6,197 nucleotides of DNA from Deltaproteobacteria bacterium (GTDB taxonomy: Bacteria; Desulfobacterota; GWC2-55-46), in assembly GCA_016182705.1 (NCBI GenBank), contig JACPGA010000200.1, forward strand, positions 1 through 6,197, in the 5' to 3' direction. Made by a program: the position numbers and the translations under genes. Of this stretch, positions 1 to 6,197 are shown piece after piece. Positions within the stretch are counted from its first letter, which is position 1. The number at the start of each line of letters is the position of its first letter. A model generated the notes under the pieces. That model was not told the origin of the DNA, made no database searches, and worked only from the letters and a program-made list of their open reading frames with translations.

Positions 1-6
1 ACTTTT

Positions 7-1113
7 TCAGCAACCTGCTACCTCTACCCACGCCCTGTTCGCCGGATAATACAGCCCCTTCTTAATCGGCCGGGTCTCGCCAAAAGCCCTCAAGGCGGCT
101 TCGTACTTCGCGAGCTGTCCTTTGTACCTCTCCCGCTCGCTTTCAAGGAACTCGTCGAGCGAGCCTCCGGCGTGCATGCCTGTCTTGAAGTCTATGACCC
201 ATCTGACCCCGTCATTGTCCACGAATGTCCGGTCAATGACGACCCTCACTATGGCGCCCTTTACGACCGCGGTCAACGGCAGCTCGCTTGCGGCCTCCTC
301 GTGCGTCGAGAGCACCCAGCGGCCCTTTTCGTCTTCAAGGGTCTTCATAAGAATGGACACACCCTCTTTCGACGCGCGCGCCGCTTCAATGCCGCTCAAA
401 CCAAGCGCCTTCAACATGGCGCGCATCCTCGGCTCCTCATTCCTTATCCTATGGCCGTCCCATTTATCCACGCCCTCTTTCGCTATCCGGCAGAAGTACC
501 TGTGCACAGCCGTACCAAGGTGCTTTACGGCCTCGCCTGCCCAATAGAACCGGGGCTCTTCATCAGCGGGCGGGACAAACAGACCCTCCGAGGGAAGAGG
601 GGCCGTTATATCAGGAAGCTCCCAACAGACGGGGAGCCTGTTGAGCTTCAGAGCAGGGCTCGAAGGGGCTTCTTCAACCGGCTGAGCTTCGATTACCATA
701 TCTTCTCTCAAGGCGTGCTGTATCCGTGAAAAGAAAGACCGGGTACGCGCCTTTATCTTCCCGTCTTCCGTCACGCCAGCGTGTCCCAGAAGGAACAGCT
801 TTTTTTTCGCCCTTGTCGCCGCGACATACAGAAGCCTTACCTCTTCGTTGACGGCTTTTTCCTTCTGGAGGGCAGAAAGATACCCGTAGATGCGGCTGCC
901 CTCAAGCGCGCCTTTGCTCTCGATAGGGGCGAGAAGCAGGTCGTCTTCACCCCTTTCCAGCCAGACGAGGAGCTTTTTATCCTCTGCCCTCGACGACTTG
1001 CCCATGCCGGGGATTATGACATTGTCGAACTCAAGGCCTTTGGCCCTGTGTATGGTCATGATGTCGAGTTTAGCTCCAACTGTAGCCGAGTGGTCCGCGT
1101 ACAGCCCGGTCAT
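7..1113 (-). CDS. addA: AddA-like helicase-nuclease, C-terminal part (motifs V-VI and PD-(D/E)XK nuclease)
   Basis: This is the 3' part of the interrupted AddA-like gene, 368 residues if read from the ATG at 1113; its frame is open from 1137. Helicase motif V (IMTIHRAKGLEFD) is at residues 18-30 and motif VI (EEVRLLYVAATRAKKK) at 90-105. A RecB-family nuclease domain follows: GTAVH with H204, VVIDRTF with D294, the VIDFKTG core with D308 and K310, and the QLAKY motif with Q333 and Y337. The active-site set looks complete, and the ending (LYYPANRAWVEVAGC, then TGA) looks natural. In the AddAB family this domain cuts one strand at a processed DNA end. ATP hydrolysis needs motifs I-IV, which are in the other fragment, so this part alone should not be a helicase. 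An SD-like GAGGG sits 4 bases before ATG 1113, so separate translation is possible but unproven. Homology starts within the first residues (TGLYADHSA), arguing for a severed piece rather than a separate gene. Confidence 0.85.
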   Translation of the reverse strand: MTGLYADHSATVGAKLDIMTIHRAKGLEFDNVIIPGMGKSSRAEDKKLLVWLERGEDDLLLAPIESKGALEGSRIYGYLSALQKEKAVNEEVRLLYVAATRAKKKLFLLGHAGVTEDGKIKARTRSFFSRIQHALREDMVIEAQPVEEAPSSPALKLNRLPVCWELPDITAPLPSEGLFVPPADEEPRFYWAGEAVKHLGTAVHRYFCRIAKEGVDKWDGHRIRNEEPRMRAMLKALGLSGIEAARASKEGVSILMKTLEDEKGRWVLSTHEEAASELPLTAVVKGAIVRVVIDRTFVDNDGVRWVIDFKTGMHAGGSLDEFLESERERYKGQLAKYEAALRAFGETRPIKKGLYYPANRAWVEVAGC

Positions 1114-1141
1114 GCGTCCCTCGACCTCTTCGCCCTCTCAA
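1070..1141 (-). other. Frameshift and probable internal deletion joining the two addA parts
   Basis: The helicase frame is convincing down to codon GTA at 1144-1142, and the nuclease-side frame is open from 1137, just after an in-frame TGA at 1140-1138. Passing between them needs a +1 shift, giving roughly ...SEVL-EGEEVEGRMTGLYADH.... The local sequence is purine-rich with repeated GAGG/GAGGG units, a plausible site for slippage or short-repeat deletion. From memory of the family, a 2B-domain stretch of some tens of residues with a W..LGGP-like motif normally separates these two points. None of the three minus-strand frames here encodes it. A deletion of 3n+2 bases would remove it and shift the frame in one event. 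The two parts together span about 1,070 codons, somewhat short of the roughly 1,100-1,170 usual for this type. Assembly or sequencing error cannot be excluded. Confidence 0.7.
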
Positions 1142-3217
1142 TACTTCCGACGGCGCGCTCCTGCCCCATACGCTCAACGCCTTGGCCATCTCCATTGTGA
1201 ACTTTTTGGCCCGTCCCCGCCCATCTTCTGACAGGCTTTCGACTTTCGCAGGGTCATTGAGAAGCTCCCACACTGGCCCCTGCCTGTCTTTGTGACAGAG
1301 GGCGTGCAGGTCTGACAGGGTTAAACCGCACCACGGCGCGCGCAGGCACGCCAGCCATGCGACCCTGTCGAGAGGGTGGCTTAAGGAGCGCAGCAACGCC
1401 ATCATGTCGCGCACCGAAGTCCTTTCGGCCAGCGGGTCTATTGACTGCGCGCTGAATAATATCCCTTCTTTTTTCAGCGCATCTACTATCAAACGCAGGT
1501 TTCCCCGTGAACGGCAGAGAATAGCCGTGCTCTCGCCTGAGGGGATTGACTTCAATATGGATACAACCTTTTCCGCTTCAGCCGGGTCATCCTTGGCGCT
1601 GAACAGGGTTATATCCACGCCGCTGCCCTCAACTCCTTGTTTGACGGCAACCGAAGGCGAGTAGACGACAGAGCCGGTAAATGTATCTTCACTGGACGGG
1701 AAAGCCTGTTCCATAGTCCCGTTCACCCAAGAGACGACCCCTTCATGCGACCTGAAGTTGCGGCTCAAGGTCAACGGCTCCATGCTGACTGTGCCTATGC
1801 AACCAGCCCTGGCCTCAAGGAACAGGCCAACTTCAGCCTCCCTGAAAAGATAGATGGACTGCATGGGGTCGCCGACCACGAAAAGCGTCCTGCCGTCACC
1901 GTCTGTCCAGCCCCTTGTAAGGGCTTCGAGAAGAGCGAGCTGCGTGCCGGACGTGTCCTGATATTCGTCAACCAGTATGTGCTGGATTTTCAAATCAAGA
2001 GACAGCATGAGGTCGGTCGGCTCGTCCTCGCTGCCCAGCGCCTTGAGGGCGGCAAGGCTCACGGCCTGAAAGTCGACCGCGCCCTCAGAGGCGAAAGCCT
2101 CGGCAAGCTTTGTCTCCGCTATGGGCAGAAGGCTTATTATGGCCTCAAGAGCTTCCCATTCCGCTTCGGTAAACCCTGGCGATGGAAGGAGCGACACCCT
2201 CGCGAGGGCCTCGATGAGGCCGCCGAATTTTTCAAAGGAACAGAGCAGTTCCTGAAACTCCCTCTTCCTGTCGGCGGCGTCCCCTTTTCCAGCTGGAAAG
2301 CCTGTATTCTTGTTGACCTGTTTGCGTAATTCGTTTTTAGCTGTCAGCAGAAGTTCCCTTATACCTTGCCACTCCCGCAGGGCCGAAGCCTCGCACAAAG
2401 GCAGTCCATCGAGCTCCGCGAGGCTGGCTATAGGGCATTCAGGGTCTTCGATATTCGCGGCGGCGTACCTCGCGTAAGGCGCTATTATCCCCGCGATGCC
2501 CGGCGGGAAAGCGCTTGCTATCGCATTAAGCTCGTACTCGATGAGCCTTTGAAGCGCCCCTTCGAGAAGCAGCCGGAGGGCCGCGCCGGAGACATCACGC
2601 CGCACATGCCTCAGCCACTGGTCGCGCCGCTCGAGCATGATGACGAGCCTGTCGATGAGCCCTTTCACAGAATTACCGAGATGGCCGAGCGCCTTTCTGA
2701 GGGCGTCTCCGGCAGGCCCGTCCGCCTCGACGAGTGCGGCTGTCCTTGCGGCGGCTTCCCTGTAGAACTCTTCAGGCTCGTCGGTAATGGAATACCTGCT
2801 GAGGCCCGACAGAACAGGCATCTGGCGGACGATGGAGGAGCAGAACGAGTCAATGGTCTGCACCTTCAGACGGTTCGGGTTTTCCAGAAGCGACCAGCCC
2901 ATCTGGGCGTCACGCTCAAGGGCGCGCGCCGCCAGGCTGATCGTCTTTGCCTCATGGGCGGCAGCCGGGGCATAGCCCGCCGATGCCTTTGCCATCGCCC
3001 CAAGGATGCGCGAGCTCATCTCACCGGCGGCCTTCCTCGTGAACGTCAATGCGAGTATCTGCTCGGGCCGCTCGACCAACGCTAAAAGCGTAAGGTAGCG
3101 CTGCATCAGAAGCTCGGTCTTTCCTGAACCGGCAGGGGCCTGCACCGCAAAAGAAAAAGCCGGGTCAAGCGCCCTTTCGCGGGCGATATCGTCAGTCTGG
3201 CTGATAAGAGTCGTCAT
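1070..3217 (-). CDS. addA: AddA-like UvrD/RecB-type helicase, N-terminal part, ended early by a frameshift
   Basis: This is the 5' part of the AddA-like helicase-nuclease, 715 residues from the chosen start. Visible SF1A motifs are Walker A APAGSGKT at 27-34, motif Ia TFTRKAA at 58-64, VQTIDSFC at 119-126, Walker B DEYQDT at 417-422, motif III VVGDPMQSIYLFR at 447-459 and motif IV LSRNFRS at 484-490. A 2B-type region follows (LDRVAWLACLRAPWCGL, then GPVWELL). Family-like sequence runs to about SAPSEVL near residue 693. The remaining residues to TAA at 1070 are Arg/Gly-rich and look like out-of-frame reading. An upstream ATG at 3298 would give a 107-base overlap with addB and a tail read from addB's C-terminus. 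The ATG at 3217 is preferred because AddA/RecB proteins start close to Walker A and a purine-rich GGGGAAGAAGG precedes it. Motifs V and VI and the nuclease are missing here and lie in the next fragment. Alone it should bind ATP but not unwind DNA normally. Confidence 0.88.
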   Translation of the reverse strand: MTTLISQTDDIARERALDPAFSFAVQAPAGSGKTELLMQRYLTLLALVERPEQILALTFTRKAAGEMSSRILGAMAKASAGYAPAAAHEAKTISLAARALERDAQMGWSLLENPNRLKVQTIDSFCSSIVRQMPVLSGLSRYSITDEPEEFYREAAARTAALVEADGPAGDALRKALGHLGNSVKGLIDRLVIMLERRDQWLRHVRRDVSGAALRLLLEGALQRLIEYELNAIASAFPPGIAGIIAPYARYAAANIEDPECPIASLAELDGLPLCEASALREWQGIRELLLTAKNELRKQVNKNTGFPAGKGDAADRKREFQELLCSFEKFGGLIEALARVSLLPSPGFTEAEWEALEAIISLLPIAETKLAEAFASEGAVDFQAVSLAALKALGSEDEPTDLMLSLDLKIQHILVDEYQDTSGTQLALLEALTRGWTDGDGRTLFVVGDPMQSIYLFREAEVGLFLEARAGCIGTVSMEPLTLSRNFRSHEGVVSWVNGTMEQAFPSSEDTFTGSVVYSPSVAVKQGVEGSGVDITLFSAKDDPAEAEKVVSILKSIPSGESTAILCRSRGNLRLIVDALKKEGILFSAQSIDPLAERTSVRDMMALLRSLSHPLDRVAWLACLRAPWCGLTLSDLHALCHKDRQGPVWELLNDPAKVESLSEDGRGRAKKFTMEMAKALSVWGRSAPSEVLRGRRGRGTHDRAVRGPLGYSWS

Positions 3218-5861
3218 CGCCTTCTTCCCCGCTGCCTGCGCCGTCAGAAATCCTGCAAAGGAGCTTGAGTTCGCAATATTTGCACGCCCTGTCGTCATTG
3301 GGCCGGTTGTTCGGGTCTACATCGCACACGCCCGCAAGAAAATCTGCCGCGAGCCCTTCCAATGCCTCTTTCCAGAAGCTCATCAGGCCGTCCCAGTCAA
3401 GGCCTCCTGCTTCAGTTCTGAACTTGTCGCTGTCATAGGGTTTTACGCCGGGCAGGGTCTTCTCTTCTCTTGTTATCCCCAGAAACCTGCACTCGCCGGG
3501 CACGACCCTGGCAAATGAGACCGCGCTCGGCCCCGAGTCCATGCTGTAGACGAGGAGCTGCGGCTCCATGGGCCGCTTCGTAAGCCAGTCACTTGTTTTG
3601 GGACTTCCGGTCTTGTAGTCGATTATCAGCTCGCCGCCGCCTTCGAGCTCGTCTATCCTGTCCACCCTGCCCTTTATGATGAGGCCGCCTATTTGAAGCT
3701 CCTTTTCAAGCTCGACTGTCTTTACCCTGAAGCCCACTCCCCTTTTAAGCTCAAGCTCTGCCCAGTCCATGAGAAGAGTCGAAAGTCTCCTGTGTTCAAG
3801 CTCTATGAAACGCTTTGACAGCGGCGGAGGCACCTTCGCGCCCTCTAAAGCCTTTGAGGCAATTGTTTCGACATACTTGCCAAGCCCGCCGGATTCCTTC
3901 AGCTCCCTGAGTCTGCCGGAATCGCGGACATCCTCCCAGAAAAGCTTCATTGCCTCATGGAGTATGCTGCCCCTTGTCTCAGGTTTTAAGTCAAGCTCTG
4001 TTTCCGGGAGCGGGGCGGCGTGAAGCCTGTGCATGGCAAAAGCCCTGAAAGGGCATATCGACTGGTTTTTCAAAATGGAAGTCCCGCCTCGAAGCACAGC
4101 CCGCTCTTCATCGCTTACGGGCAAGGGGCCGTCCTGCGGGGCTTGCTCAAGCGCGGCCTGCGGCATATCCAGAAGCCGGGACGACGGCAGCTCTCTTTCA
4201 GCAATAACCGCGCAATCCCTGAAAAAGGGGCTGACCCTCAGCTCCCTGTCATCTAAAACTTCTGGCCAGCTCACGGCTATCGACGGAGCAGACGAAAGGA
4301 GCCTTTTTGTCACGGCCCTGGCGAACTCAAGCTCCCTTTCGCTTGTCGAATGGGGTACGCCTTTGGCAGCCTGAATGTTTAAAGGTATGAACGGGTTTGG
4401 CGAAGGCTCTGAAGGCAGGGCGTATTCATGGCAGCCTAATACCCTTATGTGGTCAAACCACAGGCCGGTCGCCTCGAGAAGGCCTAATACCTGTATGTCA
4501 GCGTCAGGCGTTTCCACCTGATGAATCGTCTCCCTCACTATTGAAGCGAGCCTTGAGACTGCCTCGCCTCTTGAGACCTTGCCGAGCACGTCGTCAAGGC
4601 AGGCAAAACTTTCAAGGGCCTTGTTCCACGCGGCAAGGGTCTGGTACTCGTTGCTTGAGAGTTTCATGCCCTTAAGCCAGCCGATTCTGCCAAGGAGGTC
4701 TGTGAAGGCCTTTGCCCACGCGCTTGGAACCTGTTTTCTTCCGGCGGCTTTAAGCCAGGCGAGCCAGTCGCCAAGCGCTGTGAAACCCTCGCCCTGTAAA
4801 AATGCCCTGCACTCAAAAAGGCTGGCCTCTGTTTTATTTTCATTCCTGAGTTTCAGGTCAAGCTTCGAAAAGCTGAACGCGTCGACGCCCGGCAGAAATG
4901 GGGAACTGAGCGCTTGTATGAGGAGAGAGGCCTTTTCCTTGCCATCTCCGATTGAAAGTATGTCCAGGGCAGACCCGACGAGCGGCTCTTCGGAAAGGGG
5001 TGCTCCAAGGGATATGTTGAATACCGGGCAGTCCTCAGCCTCTGGCAGCACTTCGACCGGGGACAGTTCAGCCGTGAATTCACGGATTATGGCTTTTCTG
5101 TATTGTTCGAGGTCAGGCACTATGACGGCGATCCTCTTGCCCGGCCTGTAGACGGCCCTTACCCACCTTGCCGCCCGGACTACCTCGTCTTCTTCGCCGT
5201 GGCATTTTATGATCCCGGCTTCTCCAGCAAGCGGCATGTCTTCTATCCCAGGCCAGAAAGTGACAGCCGAGCCGCGCCGGGCCAATGCCCCTGCGATTGA
5301 AGATACGGCCGGGGAGAGCTCGTCAAAGCCCGCCAGTATGACTTCTGCGGGAATTGGCACGCCCCTTTCAATAAGCCTTTTCACCTGGGATGCGATTTGC
5401 GCTTCCCCGATGTAGCCAAGCGTTTTAAGCTCGGCCGCGTAAGTATCCGACCATCTCTTAAGGGCCTTCGCCTCCTCGGTCAGATAGATATCTTCCCTGG
5501 GCAGCTCCATACCATACTCGCTCATGAGCCTCATCGCCTCAAAAGACGCCCTGGCAACCCCGGATGACGGCCAGCTCCCCGCATCTTTAGGGTCCTCGGC
5601 AACGACCCGCTCCCACAGGACGCGCGCCCTGAGGCCCGTGAGGGCTGGAACGCTCCCGTGCTCTTCCCATAGCCCCGAAACCCATGAATAAAACGGCATG
5701 ACAGAGGCCGTCGGCCATGCTGTTTTTCCGGAACGCCTCATGTCAAGGTCGTACTCGGAGGCGAGATGGCGGGTAAGCCTCGCGTTGACGGTAAGGACAG
5801 ATGCCCCCCTTGAGATGGCGGAAGCCAGCTTTTCAAATGCTTTCGTATACATAAAAATCAT
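3192..5861 (-). CDS. addB: AddB-like PD-(D/E)XK nuclease subunit with iron-sulfur staple
   Basis: This is a complete 889-residue protein and the first gene of the operon. The N-terminus (SVLTVNARLTRHLASEYD, about 20-38) matches the 'TaNxRLarxL' opening I associate with the TIGR03623-like DNA repair proteins. It has no GKT/GKS Walker A loop, so this helicase-like part is probably inactive, as in RecC. A conserved middle segment reads LEATGLWFDHIRVLGCHEYALP, then NPFIPLNIQ. The C-terminal nuclease shows RGSILHE with H635, GRVDRID with D734, IIDYKTG with D748 and K750, and QLLVY with Q768 and Y772. C603 (SICPF) plus C860, C863 and C869 (C-x2-C-x5-C) reproduce the AddB cysteine pattern that binds a 4Fe-4S cluster and pins the nuclease domain. 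With AddA it should form a cytoplasmic complex that resects double-strand breaks. Start: ATG 5861, or ATG 5852 three codons in; neither has a clear Shine-Dalgarno. No start codon lies upstream before an in-frame TGA. The exact subfamily is from memory; the nuclease assignment is secure. Confidence 0.93.
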   Translation of the reverse strand: MIFMYTKAFEKLASAISRGASVLTVNARLTRHLASEYDLDMRRSGKTAWPTASVMPFYSWVSGLWEEHGSVPALTGLRARVLWERVVAEDPKDAGSWPSSGVARASFEAMRLMSEYGMELPREDIYLTEEAKALKRWSDTYAAELKTLGYIGEAQIASQVKRLIERGVPIPAEVILAGFDELSPAVSSIAGALARRGSAVTFWPGIEDMPLAGEAGIIKCHGEEDEVVRAARWVRAVYRPGKRIAVIVPDLEQYRKAIIREFTAELSPVEVLPEAEDCPVFNISLGAPLSEEPLVGSALDILSIGDGKEKASLLIQALSSPFLPGVDAFSFSKLDLKLRNENKTEASLFECRAFLQGEGFTALGDWLAWLKAAGRKQVPSAWAKAFTDLLGRIGWLKGMKLSSNEYQTLAAWNKALESFACLDDVLGKVSRGEAVSRLASIVRETIHQVETPDADIQVLGLLEATGLWFDHIRVLGCHEYALPSEPSPNPFIPLNIQAAKGVPHSTSERELEFARAVTKRLLSSAPSIAVSWPEVLDDRELRVSPFFRDCAVIAERELPSSRLLDMPQAALEQAPQDGPLPVSDEERAVLRGGTSILKNQSICPFRAFAMHRLHAAPLPETELDLKPETRGSILHEAMKLFWEDVRDSGRLRELKESGGLGKYVETIASKALEGAKVPPPLSKRFIELEHRRLSTLLMDWAELELKRGVGFRVKTVELEKELQIGGLIIKGRVDRIDELEGGGELIIDYKTGSPKTSDWLTKRPMEPQLLVYSMDSGPSAVSFARVVPGECRFLGITREEKTLPGVKPYDSDKFRTEAGGLDWDGLMSFWKEALEGLAADFLAGVCDVDPNNRPNDDRACKYCELKLLCRISDGAGSGEEGDDDSYQPD
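3218..3230 (-). promoter_or_regulatory. Ribosome binding site supporting the addA start at 3217
   Basis: Read on the minus strand, GGGGAAGAAGGCG immediately precedes ATG 3217. GGGGAA stands 7 bases from the ATG and AAGG 2 bases from it, a modest but usable Shine-Dalgarno region. It lies inside the last codons of addB, whose TGA is at 3194-3192. The genes overlap by 26 bases, so ribosomes finishing addB could restart at addA, keeping the two subunits in proportion. This site favours 3217 over the far-upstream ATG at 3298. Confidence 0.55.
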
Positions 5862-5987
5862 AGTACTACTGTAAATGGAAAATTTAAACCCGAATCACGT
5901 ACAGGCCACCTGAGACGCATTTGTATTGACAGTCGGGCCTCCTTGTGTTAAAAAAATTTGATAATTACCCGCATCAAGCTTCCCGAC
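5862..5987. promoter_or_regulatory. Divergent intergenic region between addB and tRNA-His
   Basis: These 126 bases separate two divergently transcribed units, so both promoters should lie here. A reasonable plus-strand promoter for the tRNA is visible and listed separately. For addB on the minus strand I see only AT-rich stretches near 5876-5888 that could form a weak -10, with no convincing -35 at the right distance and no clear Shine-Dalgarno before ATG 5861. I see no operator-like palindrome, and nothing resembling a LexA box was recognised, so there is no evidence for SOS control. Confidence 0.4.
5926..5954 (+). promoter_or_regulatory. Probable sigma70-type promoter of tRNA-His
   Basis: A perfect -35 hexamer TTGACA is at 5926-5931. 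With the standard 17-base spacer the -10 is TAAAAA at 5949-5954, matching TATAAT at 4 of 6 positions. Transcription would start near 5961, leaving a short leader of about 27 bases before the tRNA, to be removed by RNase P. GATAAT at 5960-5965 matches the -10 consensus better, but it is 28 bases from the TTGACA and has no suitable -35 of its own. Confidence 0.5.
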
Positions 5988-6064
5988 GGTGGACGTGGCT
6001 CAACGGTTAGAGCACTGGACTGTGACTCCGGGGGTTGGGGGTTCGAATCCCCTCGTCCACCCCA
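5988..6064 (+). tRNA. tRNA-His (anticodon GTG)
   Basis: A complete cloverleaf can be folded. The acceptor stem pairs GTGGACG (5989-5995) with CGTCCAC (6054-6060). The D stem is GCTC/GAGC (5998-6001 with 6010-6013) around an AACGGTTA loop. The anticodon stem CTGGA/TCCGG (6015-6019 with 6027-6031) holds loop CTGTGAC with anticodon GTG at 6022-6024. The variable loop is GGGTT (6032-6036). The T arm is 6037-6041 with 6049-6053 around loop TTCGAAT. The extra G at 5988 pairs with C73 at 6061; this G-1:C73 pair is the identity element of histidine tRNA read by histidyl-tRNA synthetase and independently confirms the anticodon call. CCA is encoded at 6062-6064. A T-rich run (TTTTTTCTTCTT) follows at once and may help end transcription. 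Unrelated to the addBA operon, it is transcribed divergently. Confidence 0.98.
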
Positions 6065-6072
6065 TTTTTTCT

Positions 6073-6102
6073 TCTTAAAAAGCAATTACTTATCTTTTAA
6101 GA
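6073..6102. repeat. AT-rich inverted repeat downstream of tRNA-His
   Basis: TCTTAAAA at 6073-6080 is the exact reverse complement of TTTTAAGA at 6095-6102, giving an 8-bp stem around a 14-base loop. It begins 9 bases past the tRNA CCA end. It contains only two G-C pairs and no T-run follows it, so it is not a typical intrinsic terminator. It could be a weak processing or protein-binding element, or chance in AT-rich sequence. Confidence 0.25.
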
Positions 6103-6116
6103 CACCCAGAAAATCG

Positions 6117-6137
6117 TGTCCCCAAATTGTCCTCAAA
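6117..6137 (+). repeat. Two 10-bp direct repeats, TGTCCYCAAA, spaced 11 bp
   Basis: TGTCCCCAAA (6117-6126) and TGTCCTCAAA (6128-6137) agree at 9 of 10 positions and start 11 bases apart, about one turn of the DNA helix. They lie between the tRNA 3' end and the possible gene start at 6161. Helically phased short repeats in such a place can be sites for an integrase, excisionase or regulator. Only two copies are visible, so the role is inference. Confidence 0.4.
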
Positions 6138-6141
6138 CCTA

Positions 6142-6155
6142 TGTGAGGTGTGAGG
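6142..6155 (+). repeat. Tandem 7-bp repeat TGTGAGG x2 with embedded ribosome binding site
   Basis: TGTGAGG occurs twice without a gap (6142-6148 and 6149-6155). The second copy places GAGG 5 bases before TTG 6161, a good Shine-Dalgarno position. CCTCA at 6131-6135 is complementary to the TGAGG in either copy, so a small RNA hairpin could compete for the ribosome binding site. Confidence 0.35.
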
Positions 6156-6160
6156 ATAGC

Positions 6161-6197
6161 TTGGCAGGCTTTAAAAAACATAAAAGGGTTGCCATTC
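6161..6197 (+). CDS. Possible start of a gene running off the right edge (unidentified, TTG start)
   Basis: TTG at 6161 is preceded by GAGG with a 5-base spacer and opens a frame with no stop to the end of the window. The 12 visible codons read MAGFKKHKRVAI if TTG is the start. The frame is open back to a TAA at 6098-6100, with weaker GTG alternatives at 6116 and 6143. The basic, lysine-rich start and the position about 100 bases 3' of a tRNA gene would suit a tyrosine recombinase of an integrated element. Twelve residues cannot establish that, and the family is not recognised. Confidence 0.3.
   Translation, partial: MAGFKKHKRVAI

Noticed and set aside
172..729. Plus-strand open frame of 185 codons opposite the nuclease domain
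   Set aside because: It is antisense to the well-conserved AddA nuclease region, with no recognisable motif or ribosome binding site.
1070..1141. Programmed ribosomal frameshifting in addA
   Set aside because: No clear slippery heptamer or downstream pseudoknot is seen, the family is normally single-frame, and an expected protein segment is missing, which frameshifting would not explain.
1637..3085. Two long plus-strand open frames (1637-2329 and 2366-3085)
   Set aside because: Both lie entirely opposite the conserved helicase coding sequence. Their translations are rich in Arg, Gly and Cys and show no domain motif; long antisense frames are common in G+C-rich genes.
3218..3298. Extension of addA upstream to the ATG at 3298
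   Set aside because: The extra 27 residues are an out-of-frame reading of addB's C-terminal codons, would enlarge the overlap to 107 bases, and do not resemble the start of AddA proteins. ATG 3217 has a ribosome binding site and the right distance to Walker A.
6065..6076. Intrinsic terminator right after the tRNA
   Set aside because: The T-rich run TTTTTTCTTCTT is present, but the only hairpin directly before it is the tRNA's own acceptor/T arm; a dedicated terminator cannot be supported.
6101..6120. GACAC/GTGTC inverted repeat
   Set aside because: A 5-bp stem with a 10-base loop is within chance expectation and has no supporting context.
5958..6146. Plus-strand open frame of 62 codons across the tRNA
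   Set aside because: It reads straight through a complete tRNA-His gene, and its sequence is the translated cloverleaf plus AT-rich flank.

Overview
The window is one short bacterial operon, a tRNA gene, and an AT-rich right edge. All long coding regions lie on the minus strand and carry an AddB/AddA-type pair for recombinational repair of double-strand DNA breaks. The codons are G+C-rich. The AddB-like protein resembles the roughly 900-residue proteobacterial 'probable DNA repair protein' type (TIGR03623-like, from memory) more than Bacillus AddB. A Gram-negative proteobacterium is therefore likely, possibly a deltaproteobacterial lineage, but the sequence does not fix the taxon.

Layout from right to left, in transcription order: addB-like (5861 to 3192) encodes an inactivated helicase-like N-terminal part, a PD-(D/E)XK nuclease domain and the four cysteines of an AddB-type iron-sulfur staple. 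Its last 26 bases overlap the start of addA-like (from 3217), so the two are probably translationally coupled. addA-like encodes a UvrD/RecB-type (SF1A) helicase with a C-terminal nuclease. As written it is broken: the helicase frame through motif IV and into the 2B region ends at 1070, while motifs V and VI and the nuclease continue in another frame, ending at 7. Beyond the +1 shift near 1138-1141, a stretch of some tens of residues usual in this family, including a W..LGGP-like motif, appears in none of the three frames. A deletion, or an assembly error of the same effect, explains this better than a one-base slip.

On the plus strand, divergent from addB, is a complete tRNA-His (GTG) gene at 5988-6064 with the diagnostic extra 5' G, an encoded CCA and a plausible sigma70-type promoter. 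The bases after it are AT-rich and hold short direct and inverted repeats. A good Shine-Dalgarno sequence precedes a TTG codon at 6161 that may begin a gene running off the window. Its position just 3' of a tRNA gene would suit an integrase, but only 12 codons are visible.

If intact, AddA and AddB would form a helicase-nuclease that resects double-strand breaks for RecA loading. I see no CRISPR array, insertion sequence, toxin-antitoxin pair or clearly new system. The main anomaly is the broken addA.
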